From positions 62,001 through 126,000 of the forward strand of contig NZ_LWMS01000020.1 of the NCBI RefSeq assembly GCF_003149675.1: DNA of 64,000 bases. Reading direction: 5' to 3'. Source of the stretch: Methanosphaera cuniculi. Its GTDB lineage: Archaea > Methanobacteriota > Methanobacteria > Methanobacteriales > Methanobacteriaceae. The notes below the pieces were generated by a model. It had not been told where the DNA came from, made no database searches, and was given only the letters and a program-made list of their open reading frames with translations. This document shows, in pieces, positions 8,903-18,039 of the stretch (position 1 is its first letter; every line of letters starts with the position of its first letter). The translations under genes and the position numbers were made by a program.

Positions 8903-10252
8903 ATGTTTTTAACAACAAAAGATTGTAATGGCTCAGGTGAATGTGTAGAAGCTTGCCCTACTGATGCAATTAAATTAGTTGACGGCAAAGCTGTAAGTTG
9001 TATAACATGTGGTAAATGTCAAAGAGTATGTCCAAACAAAGCAATCTTCAAAAATGATTTGGGCGGTTATGTAGTAGATAGGACAAAATGTAACACATGC
9101 GGAATGTGTATAAATGTATGTCCTGTAAGTGTTATCACAATAAAAGATGGAAAATTAATGGGATTATGTTCTAACTGTGGAGTATGTGTAGCTCCATGTC
9201 CACAAAATGCAAGAAAACCACAACCAAAAAGACCAGTTAAAATGGAAAATGATGTGGTTAACAGAGTTAACATCGGAACCAACTTTGAAGATTGTATAGA
9301 ATGTGGAAGATGTGCATATGTATGTCCAACTAATTCAATTAAATTCTCATACATTGAACCTGGTGTATGTACCAAGTGTGATATATGTATAGATGTATGT
9401 CCAAGAAATGCAATTGGACCTATTGAAGAAGGTGGAGAATATCATATTGACATGCAAAAATGTGCAATATGTTACAAATGTCTAATAGAATGTCCAAATG
9501 AAGCAATTGTAGCAGAAGATCTTGTATTAACAATTAATCAACCTGATTATGATGTTGAAAATGATACAAGAATGATATCATGTATTGAATGTAAACTTTG
9601 TGCAGATGCATGTCCTACAGATGCTTTAGATGTAATTAATAAAAGACTCAGATACCAAGTTGATAAATGTACTCTTGTAAATGGATCAGATCATCCATGT
9701 GCAAAAGATATTGAACATGCACCATGTACAACAGCATGTCCACAAGGTGTACTTGAACTTATACCTGAATCAAAAATTACACTAGAAGGATTATGTGTAG
9801 AATGTAGTATTTGTGTAAAAGAATGTAAATATGATGCACGTAAATTTGGAAGAACAACATGGGATGGAGAAATCAAACCTAACTGTATTAAATGTGGACT
9901 ATGTATAGAAGTATGTCCAAAAGATGCACTATGGCTTGAAGATGGACAAATCAAAGTAAACTTTGATAAATGTGTACTTTGTGAAAAATGTGCAATGTAT
10001 TGTCCTGTAAATGCAATTCCTAAAACAACACCACTCAAAATCAAAATTGCAAGTGGATACTCAATGCTTAACAACGACCTATGTATTGAATGTGGACGTT
10101 GTAAAGAAGCATGTCCATTTAAAGCAATTAGCATAGATGATGATGGTAACTATCATATTAACAACCAAAGATGTATATACTGCGGAGCTTGTAAAACAGC
10201 ATGTCCAGCTAGAGCAATAAAAATACAAAGAAACTACGAGGCAACAATATGA
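8903..10252 (+). CDS. ehbK: Energy-converting hydrogenase B subunit K, polyferredoxin
   Basis: A 449-aa soluble iron-sulfur protein. I count twelve canonical CxxCxxCxxxC motifs, mostly followed by P, such as CITCGKCQRVCP and CIECGRCAYVCP. Two variants exist: the first motif (CNGSGECVEACP) lacks one cysteine of the spacing, and one cluster near residue 255-275 has widely spaced cysteines (CAKDIEHAPCTTACP). It should carry electrons between the NiFe site and ferredoxin partners at the cytoplasmic face. The stop overlaps the ehbL ATG (ATGA). Cys codons are nearly all TGT. Confidence 0.93.
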   Translation: MFLTTKDCNGSGECVEACPTDAIKLVDGKAVSCITCGKCQRVCPNKAIFKNDLGGYVVDRTKCNTCGMCINVCPVSVITIKDGKLMGLCSNCGVCVAPCPQNARKPQPKRPVKMENDVVNRVNIGTNFEDCIECGRCAYVCPTNSIKFSYIEPGVCTKCDICIDVCPRNAIGPIEEGGEYHIDMQKCAICYKCLIECPNEAIVAEDLVLTINQPDYDVENDTRMISCIECKLCADACPTDALDVINKRLRYQVDKCTLVNGSDHPCAKDIEHAPCTTACPQGVLELIPESKITLEGLCVECSICVKECKYDARKFGRTTWDGEIKPNCIKCGLCIEVCPKDALWLEDGQIKVNFDKCVLCEKCAMYCPVNAIPKTTPLKIKIASGYSMLNNDLCIECGRCKEACPFKAISIDDDGNYHINNQRCIYCGACKTACPARAIKIQRNYEATI

Positions 10253-10803
10253 GTTTAGGAAAAATTTTTATTGAAGGAATATATGTAAACTTAAAAAGAT
10301 TAATCTTTGGAAGCGAATGTCGTACAGATCTACAACTACGTGAAGATGCATTAAATGGTAACATAAAACCATCACCAAAAGTAGCAAAAGTAGAATGTAT
10401 AGGATGCGGTGGATGTGCAACAGTATGTCCAACACAAGCAATTGTAATGAACCCAGTAGAACCTGTGGAAATTATACCAGGTATAATTAAAACAGCAATT
10501 CCTGAAATTAATGAAATTGAATGTGTACATTGTTATCAATGTCATGATTTCTGTCCTATCTATGCACTATTTGGAGTAGCAGCAACAATTCATCCAAACG
10601 ATGTTGGAACAAAATGTGATAAAGACATCAACAGTATGCTTTTAGATCCAGCAGAAGTTTCAGATAAGAAAATGAAAGAATTAGCAGAATACCTTACTGA
10701 TGATTCTATACTTCTTAAAAGAAAAGAAGCACAAGCTGCAAAAGATGCACAAATCACAGAAAACGAAGAAAATGTAGCAGAAAAAGCTGCAGAGGAACAA
10801 TAA
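10249..10803 (+). CDS. ehbL: Energy-converting hydrogenase B subunit L, 2x[4Fe-4S] ferredoxin
   Basis: A 184-aa protein with two [4Fe-4S] motifs, CIGCGGCATVCP and CVHCYQCHDFCP, separated by about 40 residues as in NuoI-like subunits. A charged, Lys/Glu/Ala-rich C-terminal tail of about 40 residues looks disordered. It overlaps ehbK by four bases. It is expected to pass electrons between the small subunit EhbM and the polyferredoxin EhbK. Confidence 0.92.
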   Translation: MSLGKIFIEGIYVNLKRLIFGSECRTDLQLREDALNGNIKPSPKVAKVECIGCGGCATVCPTQAIVMNPVEPVEIIPGIIKTAIPEINEIECVHCYQCHDFCPIYALFGVAATIHPNDVGTKCDKDINSMLLDPAEVSDKKMKELAEYLTDDSILLKRKEAQAAKDAQITENEENVAEKAAEEQ

Positions 10804-10818
10804 GTTAGAGGGGATATA

Positions 10819-11268
10819 ATGGGAATTAAATCACAATCTCGTAAAAAATCTATACATCTAATGCTAGTATATACTGGTGGATGTAACGGTTGCGATATAG
10901 AAATAGTAAACACAGTATTATCTCCAAAATTCGATATAGAACAATACAATGTATATCTAACATGGAACCCAAGAGAAGCTGATGTTTTAGTTGTATCAGG
11001 TCCTGTAACCTACTGGACAAAAGAACCTCTACTTAAAATTTATGAATCAATACCAAATCCTAAATTTGTAGTAGCAGTAGGAGCATGTGCACTTACAGGT
11101 GGAGTTTACAAAAACATACACGGAGAACTTCCATCTGAAGAAATTGAAGGACCGGTGGATAATGTTATTCCAGTAGATGCTAAAATACCTGGATGTGCAG
11201 TAAGACCAGAAGATGTTGTAGCTGGAGTAGTATCTCTACTACCAATAATACAAGAACTAAAGGATTAA
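10819..11268 (+). CDS. ehbM: Energy-converting hydrogenase B small subunit (NuoB-like)
   Basis: A 149-aa NiFe-hydrogenase small subunit of the Ech/NuoB type. Ligands of the proximal [4Fe-4S] cluster are visible: GGCNGCDIE near the N-terminus, GACALTGG mid-protein, and IPGCAVRPE near the C-terminus. It is short, as in group 4 hydrogenases, and lacks medial and distal clusters. SD GAGGGGAT precedes the ATG. It docks onto EhbN. Confidence 0.95.
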   Translation: MGIKSQSRKKSIHLMLVYTGGCNGCDIEIVNTVLSPKFDIEQYNVYLTWNPREADVLVVSGPVTYWTKEPLLKIYESIPNPKFVVAVGACALTGGVYKNIHGELPSEEIEGPVDNVIPVDAKIPGCAVRPEDVVAGVVSLLPIIQELKD

Positions 11269-11289
11269 ATATTATTAAGGAGTATTTAT

Positions 11290-12441
11290 ATGGTTACAAA
11301 AATAGATGGAGCAACAACTTGTACACCTAAGGAAAGACAAGTTTTTGAAACAGAACTAAATATGGGTACAGTACATCCAGCAGCTTTAGAACCTTACAGA
11401 GTAAGATTATTCATTGAAGATGAAATTGTTAAAGATGCTGAAATTACTGTAGGTTTAAACCATAGAGGAATTGAAAGAATTATGGAAGGATTACCTGTAG
11501 AAAAAGCTAATGCACTATCAGAAAAAGTTTGTGGTATATGTTCAAACGGACACATATACAACTCATGTCGTGTTGGTGAAGGTGCTATAGGTATTGAAAT
11601 TCCAGAAAGAGCAGTGTATCTTCGTGTTCTTGCAGAAGAACTTGAAAGATTACACAGTCACATGCTATACTTAGGACACGGATCTGAAGTATTATGTCAT
11701 GAAACCTTTGCTATGAGAATATTCTATATCAGGGAATCTGTAATGGAACTCTTATACATGATGGGTGGAAACAGAGTACAATATGGTATCTCTGTACTTG
11801 GTGGTATCAGACCTAGAGCTGACTTAAACCTTAAAGAACAACAAAAAATCCTTGAAACAATGGATTACATTGATGATAAAGTAGGAGCTTTTGCTGAAAG
11901 GTTTATAGCAGACCCTATGGTAATGAGCCGTATTACAGATACCGGTCAATTATCACGAAAACAAGCACTTGATTTACACGTAACAGGACCTTCCCTACGT
12001 GCAACAGGATATGAATATGATTACAGAACAGAAATGTTTGAATATGAACCATTTGAGTTTGATATTATAACTCAAGATGGTGGAGATGTACGTGCAAACA
12101 TACTTATGCGTGCTACAGAAATATTTGAATCAACAAAAATTATCAGACAAGTTATTAAAAACTTACCTGATGGACCTGTTGTTAACCGTGACTGGGAAAT
12201 GAGTGACTCACCAGTATTTAAAAGTTACATAGAAGTACCTCGTGGTGTATGTTACCATTCATATGGTCTTGAAGATGGTAAAGTAAGATCAAGTATTATC
12301 AGAACACCATCAATGTCAAATATTGCTGCAATGCAAGAAGCATGTATTGGTCACCCAATTCAGGATGCTCAACTTGCAATTGTATCATGTGACCCATGTT
12401 TTACCTGTACAGATAGAGCAATACAAGTAATTAAATTATAG
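11290..12441 (+). CDS. ehbN: Energy-converting hydrogenase B large (NiFe) subunit
   Basis: The catalytic subunit, 383 aa. The N-terminal L1 motif (RGIERIMEG followed by [11 protein letters not shown]) and the C-terminal L2 motif ([11 protein letters not shown]) supply the four cysteines binding the Ni-Fe centre. All four are present, so it should be an active hydrogenase rather than a NuoD-like relic. About ten residues follow the L2 motif, so a maturation protease may or may not be needed. It works with EhbM and uses the Hyp maturation system; hypF begins at the end of this window. Confidence 0.97.
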   Translation: MVTKIDGATTCTPKERQVFETELNMGTVHPAALEPYRVRLFIEDEIVKDAEITVGLNHRGIERIMEGLPVEKANALSEKVCGICSNGHIYNSCRVGEGAIGIEIPERAVYLRVLAEELERLHSHMLYLGHGSEVLCHETFAMRIFYIRESVMELLYMMGGNRVQYGISVLGGIRPRADLNLKEQQKILETMDYIDDKVGAFAERFIADPMVMSRITDTGQLSRKQALDLHVTGPSLRATGYEYDYRTEMFEYEPFEFDIITQDGGDVRANILMRATEIFESTKIIRQVIKNLPDGPVVNRDWEMSDSPVFKSYIEVPRGVCYHSYGLEDGKVRSSIIRTPSMSNIAAMQEACIGHPIQDAQLAIVSCDPCFTCTDRAIQVIKL

Positions 12442-12451
12442 GAGAAATAAA

Positions 12452-13438
12452 ATGGATATATTAACATCAATTGGTTATGTTATAGGTGCGTTTATAATTG
12501 CTTCTATTGTATGTTTATGGTTACCAGGAATTGAAAAGAAATCTGAAGCTAGAGTACAACAAAGACTCGGTCCTCAACTTGCAAGTCCTGGTGTATATAC
12601 AACTTTAAAGTTCTTCTTTAAAGAAACATTAAAACCATCTGCAATATTACCAAAAGTATATAACATGCTTCCACTATGTACTCTCATAGTAGTTACAGCA
12701 TTATTCATAATATTAGTACCTCAAGTTATGGTTGCTTGGGGACCATTTGCTAGTCTTGTAGCAGTAGTAGGATTATTAAAACTAGAAGAAGTATTATATG
12801 TGTTCATGAGTTCATTTTCAAAATCACTTTTATCTAAAACAATGCCGTTCCCGGATCAGATAAAAGGTGGAAAACACATTAATGCAAAACAATCATTCTT
12901 CGAAGAAGTTAGTGCAAACCGTGCTTTAAAACTTATATCATATGGTAGTTTACCATTTTATATAGCTTTATTCATACCTGCTGTAATGTCAAATAGTATT
13001 GATCTTTCAACAATTGTTGCAGTACAACAAATTACAGGTCCATTCTTATTCACATTACCAGGTCTTATAGGTACAGTTGTGTTCTTTATTGGATTTATGA
13101 TCATTTTAAATGCAAATCCATTTGCATACTTAGAAGGTCATTCAGATGTTATTCAAGGTCCTCTCCTTGAGTACATGGCAAAATACAGAGCAGTTTATGT
13201 AATGGCTCATGCTTTATTAATATTTGTAGGTGCTTGTGTATACTCAACATTATTCCTTGGTATGCCACCTGTATTTGGTATTACAATGATTGTACCAATT
13301 ATCGTATCTATAATTATGACAATGGCTGTAGCTGTAGTAAGTGCACTTTCACCATTATTTACTAATAATGAATTCTATCCTACAGTTATAGGAATAACAA
13401 TGATAGCTATAGTAGCAGTGTTACTTGCTTTCTTTTAA
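12452..13438 (+). CDS. ehbO: Energy-converting hydrogenase B subunit O (NuoH-like)
   Basis: A 328-aa membrane protein with about eight helices. The block KKSEARVQQRLGPQLASPGVYTTLKFFFKETLKPSAILP after TM1 is diagnostic of the NuoH/HycD/EchB family that anchors the hydrogenase to the membrane arm. A second family loop contains FAYLEGHSDVIQGPLLEYMAKYRAVYVMAH. It lies directly downstream of ehbN with SD TAGGAG. Confidence 0.94.
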   Translation: MDILTSIGYVIGAFIIASIVCLWLPGIEKKSEARVQQRLGPQLASPGVYTTLKFFFKETLKPSAILPKVYNMLPLCTLIVVTALFIILVPQVMVAWGPFASLVAVVGLLKLEEVLYVFMSSFSKSLLSKTMPFPDQIKGGKHINAKQSFFEEVSANRALKLISYGSLPFYIALFIPAVMSNSIDLSTIVAVQQITGPFLFTLPGLIGTVVFFIGFMIILNANPFAYLEGHSDVIQGPLLEYMAKYRAVYVMAHALLIFVGACVYSTLFLGMPPVFGITMIVPIIVSIIMTMAVAVVSALSPLFTNNEFYPTVIGITMIAIVAVLLAFF

Positions 13439-13452
13439 ATAGGTGATATTAA

Positions 13453-13719
13453 ATGAAAATCGTATTAAGACCACATCATATAATAGGTTTAGCAGGTTAT
13501 ATTGTAGAGCTAAGAACATCATTTAGAAATTTAATTGTTGTAAATCATCAAGATGAACCAATTAAATTAGAAGTTCCTGTTCTTAATGATCAATGGATCG
13601 AAGAACATGAAGCTTTAGGCTTAGAAGTTATTCCAGTATTTGATGATAGTAACTTCCTTGTTACATATGAAATAGCTAAACATAAATTAGATGAAGAGAG
13701 AAAAGCATTAGAAGAATAA
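13453..13719 (+). CDS. ehbP: Energy-converting hydrogenase B subunit P
   Basis: An 88-aa soluble protein starting MKIVLRPHHIIGLAGYIVE, with an acidic second half and no cysteines. SD TAGGTGAT precedes it. It is named from its place at the end of the cluster. Methanothermobacter has one more gene, ehbQ, after it; no equivalent follows here before a T-rich gap. Confidence 0.78.
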   Translation: MKIVLRPHHIIGLAGYIVELRTSFRNLIVVNHQDEPIKLEVPVLNDQWIEEHEALGLEVIPVFDDSNFLVTYEIAKHKLDEERKALEE

Positions 13720-13859
13720 ATATTTTTTTATTCTTTCTTTTACTTTATTTTTTTAATTTTTACTTTTTTTTAAGAACTTTTTTTTATTGTATTTTTATCC
13801 TTATTTTTTCTGATAATTTTTTTTTATAATAATTTTCTAGTTTTTTTTATTTTTATCAA

Positions 13860-13875
13860 TTTAGGTTTACTTAAA
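13860..13875 (+). promoter_or_regulatory. Degenerate DtxR-type operator upstream of feoA
   Basis: TTTAGGTTTACTTAAA differs from the perfect feoB palindrome (TTTAGGTATACCTAAA) at two positions. It lies about 200 bp before feoA and may be an auxiliary site or a decayed copy. Confidence 0.4.
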
Positions 13876-13972
13876 TATGAACAAACATTAATTTAATTTA
13901 TTTTTTTTTAGATTTTCATCAAATTTAGTTTATTTTTTTATATTTTTGTTTATTTCAAGTAAAATAATAATG

Positions 13973-13980
13973 TTTATATA
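13973..13980 (+). promoter_or_regulatory. feoA: Candidate TATA box of feoA
   Basis: TTTATATA predicts a transcription start near 14002-14006, immediately upstream of the operator palindrome, so a bound repressor would block initiation or early elongation. Confidence 0.45.
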
Positions 13981-14005
13981 GTATTAAAAGTATAGTATTA
14001 TTATA

Positions 14006-14027
14006 AAAATTAGGTTTACCTAATTTT
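14006..14027 (+). promoter_or_regulatory. DtxR/IdeR-type iron operator before feoA
   Basis: A 22-bp inverted repeat with core ATTAGGTTTACCTAAT; the arms are perfect and only the centre breaks symmetry. TTAGGNNNNCCTAA is the classical recognition pattern of DtxR-family Fe/Mn-dependent repressors. It lies just downstream of the feoA TATA box and about 55 bp before the ATG. A near-identical palindrome precedes feoB. Confidence 0.75.
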
Positions 14028-14080
14028 ATATTAAAGTTAAATATAATAACACTACATGAAAATTAAAGGAGTAATTTATT

Positions 14081-14305
14081 ATGAGCAAAACAGTTGATGA
14101 TTTAACCAAAGGAGAAACCGGAATTATAAAAAATTACACTTCAAAAAGTGAAATTGCAAAACGCCTAAGAGAAATGGGAATTGTATCAGGAACACCTATT
14201 GAACTTAAAGGTAAAGCACCTCTAGGATATCCAATAGAAGTAAGAATTCAAGGTTTCAATCTTGCATTAAGAAAAGATGAAGCTCGAGCTATTGAGCTAG
14301 AATAA
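14081..14305 (+). CDS. feoA: FeoA-type ferrous iron transport protein
   Basis: A 74-aa SH3-like FeoA domain protein. The family pattern is clear: LTKGETGIIKNYTSKSEIAKRLREMGIVSGTPIEL and a final block with LALRKDEARAIEL. FeoA is a small cytoplasmic partner that modulates FeoB. It is transcribed ahead of feoB but separated by 189 bp containing a second operator, so the two genes seem to have separate iron-responsive promoters. SD AAAGGAG precedes the ATG. Confidence 0.93.
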   Translation: MSKTVDDLTKGETGIIKNYTSKSEIAKRLREMGIVSGTPIELKGKAPLGYPIEVRIQGFNLALRKDEARAIELE

Positions 14306-14372
14306 ATTTACACTTTTTTTTAATTTTTACATTTTATTTTTACTTTACATATAAAAAGAAAAAAAATTTTAC

Positions 14373-14411
14373 TAGGAATACTTTTATTATTATTAAAGAT
14401 ATGAATTCCTA
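14373..14411. repeat. Inverted repeat between feoA and feoB
   Basis: TAGGAAT (14373-14379) and ATTCCTA (14405-14411) are perfect inverted copies separated by 25 nt. It could be part of a feoA terminator or a second regulatory site; it does not match the DtxR pattern. Confidence 0.35.
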
Positions 14412-14460
14412 TTTTTTAGAAGTTTTAGATTAGGAAATTTTAAAAAATAATAAAAGTAGA

Positions 14461-14476
14461 TTTAGGTATACCTAAA
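14461..14476 (+). promoter_or_regulatory. Perfect DtxR/IdeR-type iron operator before feoB
   Basis: TTTAGGTATACCTAAA is a perfect 16-bp palindrome ending 18 nt before the feoB ATG. A TATA-like TTTAAAAA near 14438-14446 puts the predicted start site inside the palindrome, the expected layout for repression when iron is plentiful. No DtxR-family gene lies in the window. Confidence 0.8.
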
Positions 14477-14494
14477 TTTTTTGAGAGGTATGAT

Positions 14495-16498
14495 ATGGAA
14501 AAATTAAAATTCTTACTAGCCGGAAACCCGAACGTAGGAAAAAGTTCTGTATTTAACCATTTAACAGGACTAAAACAACACGTAGGAAACTGGCCAGGTA
14601 AAACAGTTGAACAAAAAGCAGGAATCTTCGAATTCAATAACTATGAAATTGAAGTAATAGATCTTCCTGGAAACTATAGTCTAACACCTTATTCTGCAGA
14701 AGAAATTGTATCAAGAGATGCAATCATTTTTGAAGATAATGATGCAGTAATAAACATAATAGACGCAGAAAATATTCAAAGAAACTTATATTTAACCTTA
14801 CAAATTCTCGAAACAGGAGCAAACACTGTAATTGGACTTAATATGTTAAACTATGCAGAAGATGCAGGTTTTAAAATAAATGTTAAAAAACTTGAAAAAA
14901 CACTAGGAATACCAATTGTAGTAATAGATGCAAGAGAAGGAAAAGGATTAAATGAATTAATAAGAAAAACCATAGAATCAACAGAAAACCCTGTAGATAA
15001 ATCAGGCGAACTAACATATGGTTTTGAACTTGATGATCACATAAATGAAGTACGTGCACTATTTCCAAATTTAAAAGTTGGTTCAGCACCATCAACATGG
15101 GTAGCAATAAAATTACTTGAAAATGATAAAGAAGTAATGGAACTTGCTAAAAAATCAGCAGACAAAGATCAACTTAAAAAACTTGATGAAATTAGAAAAC
15201 ACGTAGAAGAAATTGTACACCAGCCACTTGATGACGCATTTATTGATGCTAGATACGGTCAAATTGCAACAATCATGAAAAAATGTGTTAAAAAACCAGC
15301 TGGATCAAAGAAAACACTAACAGATAAAATTGATAGTATTGTAACAAACAAATGGTTAGGAATTCCAATATTCTTAATTGTGATATATATTATATTCTAC
15401 CTAACCTACACAATAGGAGGACCATTCCAGGATCTTATTGATGAAGGATTCTCAGCATTAATTGAATATCTAACACCTATGCTTGGAGACGGAGCATTAG
15501 CATCATTCGTATTAAATGGTGTAATTGGTGGAGTAGGTTCAGTACTTACATTTATACCAATTATATTCATATTGTTCTTCTTATTAAGTTTAGTAGAAGA
15601 TATAGGATACCTAGCACGTGCAGCATATGTAATTGACCGAGCAATGCACAAAATTATGGGACTATCCGGAAAAGCATTTATACCAATGATCTTAGGATTT
15701 GGATGTGATGTAACAGGTATTATGGCAACAAGAACACTCTCAAATGAAAGTGACAGAATATCCACAATGCTAGCATTACCATTCATTTCATGCAGTGCAA
15801 GAATACCAATATATGCATTATTTACAGCAGTATTCTTCACACAAAACGAAGCAGAAATAACATTTGCAATCTATCTTTTAGGTATGGTTGTAGCAGTATT
15901 AGTAGCACGTCTACTAAAAGAAACAGTATTTGCAGAAGAATCAGCACCATTTATCATGGAACTACCACCATATAGAATACCTACACTTAAAAGTGCACTC
16001 TTACACATGTGGGAACGTGGAGCACTCTTCATTAAAAAAGCAGGTACAATCATATTAGGAGCTTCAGTACTTGTATGGATACTCAGTAACCTACCATTAG
16101 GAGTAGATGAAAGCTCAGCAGAAAGTATTCTTGGAATTATAGGAAGCATAGTAGCACCTATATTTAAACCATTAGGATTCGGATTCTGGCAAGCTTCAGT
16201 TGCTTTAGTACTTGGTATTATAGCAAAAGAAATTGTAGTATCAACATTTGGAACACTCTTCGGAGTAGGTGAAGATGGTATTAGTGAAGTTATACCAACA
16301 TTATTCACACCACTTTCATCATTATCCTTCATGGTATTTACATTACTATACGTACCATGTTTCGCAGCATTAGGAGCAATAAAAGAAGAAACAGGCTCAT
16401 GGAAATGGGTAGCAGCATGTGTAATTATCTGTTGTGTAGTTGCATATGTATTATCATTCATAGTATACCAAGGTGGATTACTACTAGGATATACCTAG
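14495..16498 (+). CDS. feoB: Ferrous iron transporter FeoB
   Basis: A GTP-gated Fe(II) importer of 667 aa. The N-terminal G domain shows G1 GNPNVGKS (10-17), [16 protein letters not shown] as G2, and G3 DLPG (56-59). A helical GDI-like linker follows, then about eight membrane helices with Gate motifs, including [15 protein letters not shown] and [15 protein letters not shown]4 reads NMLN (116-119) where FeoB proteins normally have NMxD, so the guanine-reading Asp is an Asn; the codon AAC is unambiguous. The SD is GAGAGGT. Its expression should respond to the operator overlapping its promoter. Confidence 0.96.
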   Translation: MEKLKFLLAGNPNVGKSSVFNHLTGLKQHVGNWPGKTVEQKAGIFEFNNYEIEVIDLPGNYSLTPYSAEEIVSRDAIIFEDNDAVINIIDAENIQRNLYLTLQILETGANTVIGLNMLNYAEDAGFKINVKKLEKTLGIPIVVIDAREGKGLNELIRKTIESTENPVDKSGELTYGFELDDHINEVRALFPNLKVGSAPSTWVAIKLLENDKEVMELAKKSADKDQLKKLDEIRKHVEEIVHQPLDDAFIDARYGQIATIMKKCVKKPAGSKKTLTDKIDSIVTNKWLGIPIFLIVIYIIFYLTYTIGGPFQDLIDEGFSALIEYLTPMLGDGALASFVLNGVIGGVGSVLTFIPIIFILFFLLSLVEDIGYLARAAYVIDRAMHKIMGLSGKAFIPMILGFGCDVTGIMATRTLSNESDRISTMLALPFISCSARIPIYALFTAVFFTQNEAEITFAIYLLGMVVAVLVARLLKETVFAEESAPFIMELPPYRIPTLKSALLHMWERGALFIKKAGTIILGASVLVWILSNLPLGVDESSAESILGIIGSIVAPIFKPLGFGFWQASVALVLGIIAKEIVVSTFGTLFGVGEDGISEVIPTLFTPLSSLSFMVFTLLYVPCFAALGAIKEETGSWKWVAACVIICCVVAYVLSFIVYQGGLLLGYT

Positions 16499-16611
16499 AT
16501 TAGTAAAAAAAAGAATTAGTATATAGATTTATACTATTCTTTTATATTTTTTTAACACCTTTTTTTCTTATACTATTAAATTTTTAAAATAAAAACAGGA
16601 GATGAAAAACA

Positions 16612-16662
16612 ATGATTCGAGGAGTAAACACAAAAAAATACCATAAAAAAGATGATGAATAA
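16612..16662 (+). CDS. 16-codon small ORF downstream of feoB
   Basis: Encodes MIRGVNTKKYHKKDDE, preceded by a good SD (AGGAG, about 10 nt before the ATG). It lies between feoB and the zinc-ribbon genes in the same direction. The highly charged peptide has no recognisable family. The strong ribosome site is the main reason to list it. Confidence 0.4.
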   Translation: MIRGVNTKKYHKKDDE

Positions 16663-16702
16663 AAATAAAATATAAAAAAAATCTAAAGGAGCATTTAAAA
16701 AA

Positions 16703-16906
16703 ATGGCAGAAGAAATACAATGCAGACTATGTGGATGCAGGTTTGACCCTGATAAATCTAAAGACTGTGAATGTAACTGTGTTTTTGGAGGATGTAATGG
16801 ACGTAATATAAGATGTCCAAACTGTGGACATGACATGCCAAGACCACACTCAAATAAAGATAAAACATCAATAATTGATAAACTAAAAGCATCAATAAAA
16901 CTCTAA
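16703..16906 (+). CDS. Small zinc-ribbon protein, feo-linked (first copy)
   Basis: A 67-aa protein with ten cysteines: CRLCGCRF near the N-terminus, a central CECNC then GGC, and CPNCG, followed by a basic amphipathic tail. Four or more of these pairs could bind Zn or Fe. SD AAAGGAG. The next gene is a diverged paralogue with the same order of motifs, and both sit directly after feoB. A role in iron uptake (metal sensing or FeoC-like help) is inferred from context only. Confidence 0.7.
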   Translation: MAEEIQCRLCGCRFDPDKSKDCECNCVFGGCNGRNIRCPNCGHDMPRPHSNKDKTSIIDKLKASIKL

Positions 16907-16924
16907 AATATGAGATGATAAATT

Positions 16925-17119
16925 ATGGCACAATGCAAACTATGTGGAACCACATTTAATGAAGATGAAGCAGAAACAGTAGATTGTAACTGTGGATGTG
17001 GAAGTGACCTATATTTATGTCCAAATTGTGGATATGCAATAAAATTATCTGTTAAAGAAAAACAAGAAAAAAGAAGCTTCTTTAAAAAACTAACTGACGC
17101 ATTTAGAATGGGTTACTAA
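16925..17119 (+). CDS. Small zinc-ribbon protein, feo-linked (second copy)
   Basis: A 64-aa paralogue of the preceding protein: CKLCGTTF, then DCNCGCG, then CPNCGY, and a Lys/Phe-rich amphipathic C-terminus. It lies 18 bp after the first copy with SD GAGATGAT, so they are probably co-transcribed. It lacks the extra cysteine pair of the first copy. The function is unknown; conserved motif spacing suggests one structural zinc site. Confidence 0.7.
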   Translation: MAQCKLCGTTFNEDEAETVDCNCGCGSDLYLCPNCGYAIKLSVKEKQEKRSFFKKLTDAFRMGY

Positions 17120-18039
17120 AATAAGAAACTTAACCACCCAAAAAAAAATATCTATTAAAAAATAAACCCTATTTTTTAACTATTATTTTTATTTTTAAAT
17201 ACTTTTTAAAATAATTATAAAACTAGTATAGCTACCTTTTTTTAAGTATCCAGGTTATTTATGAAAAAAATTAGAGTACTTTTATATTATAAATTTCTGG
17301 TAAAAAAAAAGATTTAAAAAAAAAGTAAAAATTAAAGGAAAATAAAAAAAATATCTTACTATCTATTTTATATGATTTAAATATTCATATTTTTATTTCA
17401 AAATAAAACATTTTAACATCTATTTTTTTATTTCATATTTATAATGGGATTTTTACGTTTTTATAATTTCATGATTTACATTTGATTTTACAGTATTGTC
17501 CTAATTCTTAAAACTTAAATTATCTAAATTTTTAGCTATTATCTGAATTTATAAGTGAATTTTATCTTATTATATGATACTTTACAGATTTTAATTTAAA
17601 AAAAAGGGGAGACTTCTCCTTTTTAAGCATTATTTTTCCTACTAAATTTAAAGTGTGAGTATATACTTTTGTTATAATTCCTTTTTTATGATGTATAAAG
17701 ATTTGGTTATTATCTGCTTTTTTTCTGTAAAGTTTCTTATTATGTAATTATATACATGTGTGTTATTGTCCGAATATTACTTAATTTGTTGTTTTAAGCA
17801 ATACTATAAAAGATTAAGTATTTTTCTATTCTTTTATTAAGATATTTTTTTTTAAGAATAATTTTATGCTCTTACAATTATAAGTTTTTATAAAACATAC
17901 TATATAAATATTACTTTAAAATTTTTAAAATAAATTTTAATAATTCATGAACAATAATTTTTATAATAGTTTCAAAGTAAGTTATTAATTTATAAATTTA
18001 CAAAAGTATTATACAAAGCTTAAAGGGAATTATTTTAAT
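17120..18039. other. 920-bp gene-free AT-rich region
   Basis: No ORF, tRNA or GC-rich structured RNA is visible. A single short hairpin with a T-tract (AAAAGGGGAG ACTT CTCCTTTTT) lies at 17602-17624, far from either neighbour. A SD AAAGGGAAT precedes the next gene at its end. Confidence 0.5.
17602..17624 (+). terminator. Isolated hairpin with T-tract
   Basis: GGAG/CTCC flanked by AAAA/TTTT forms a stem with a 4-nt loop and one bulged G, followed by T5. It is the only conventional stem-T element seen in this gap and is about 490 bp from the nearest upstream gene, so it may end an unannotated short RNA. Confidence 0.3.

Larger units (their letters stand above)
13720..14080. other. Intergenic region between ehbP and feoA
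   Basis: The first ~140 bp are T-rich (several T6-T9 runs) and probably terminate the ehb operon. The remainder holds the feoA control region with two candidate metalloregulator operators and a TATA box, listed separately. No ORF is supported. Confidence 0.6.
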
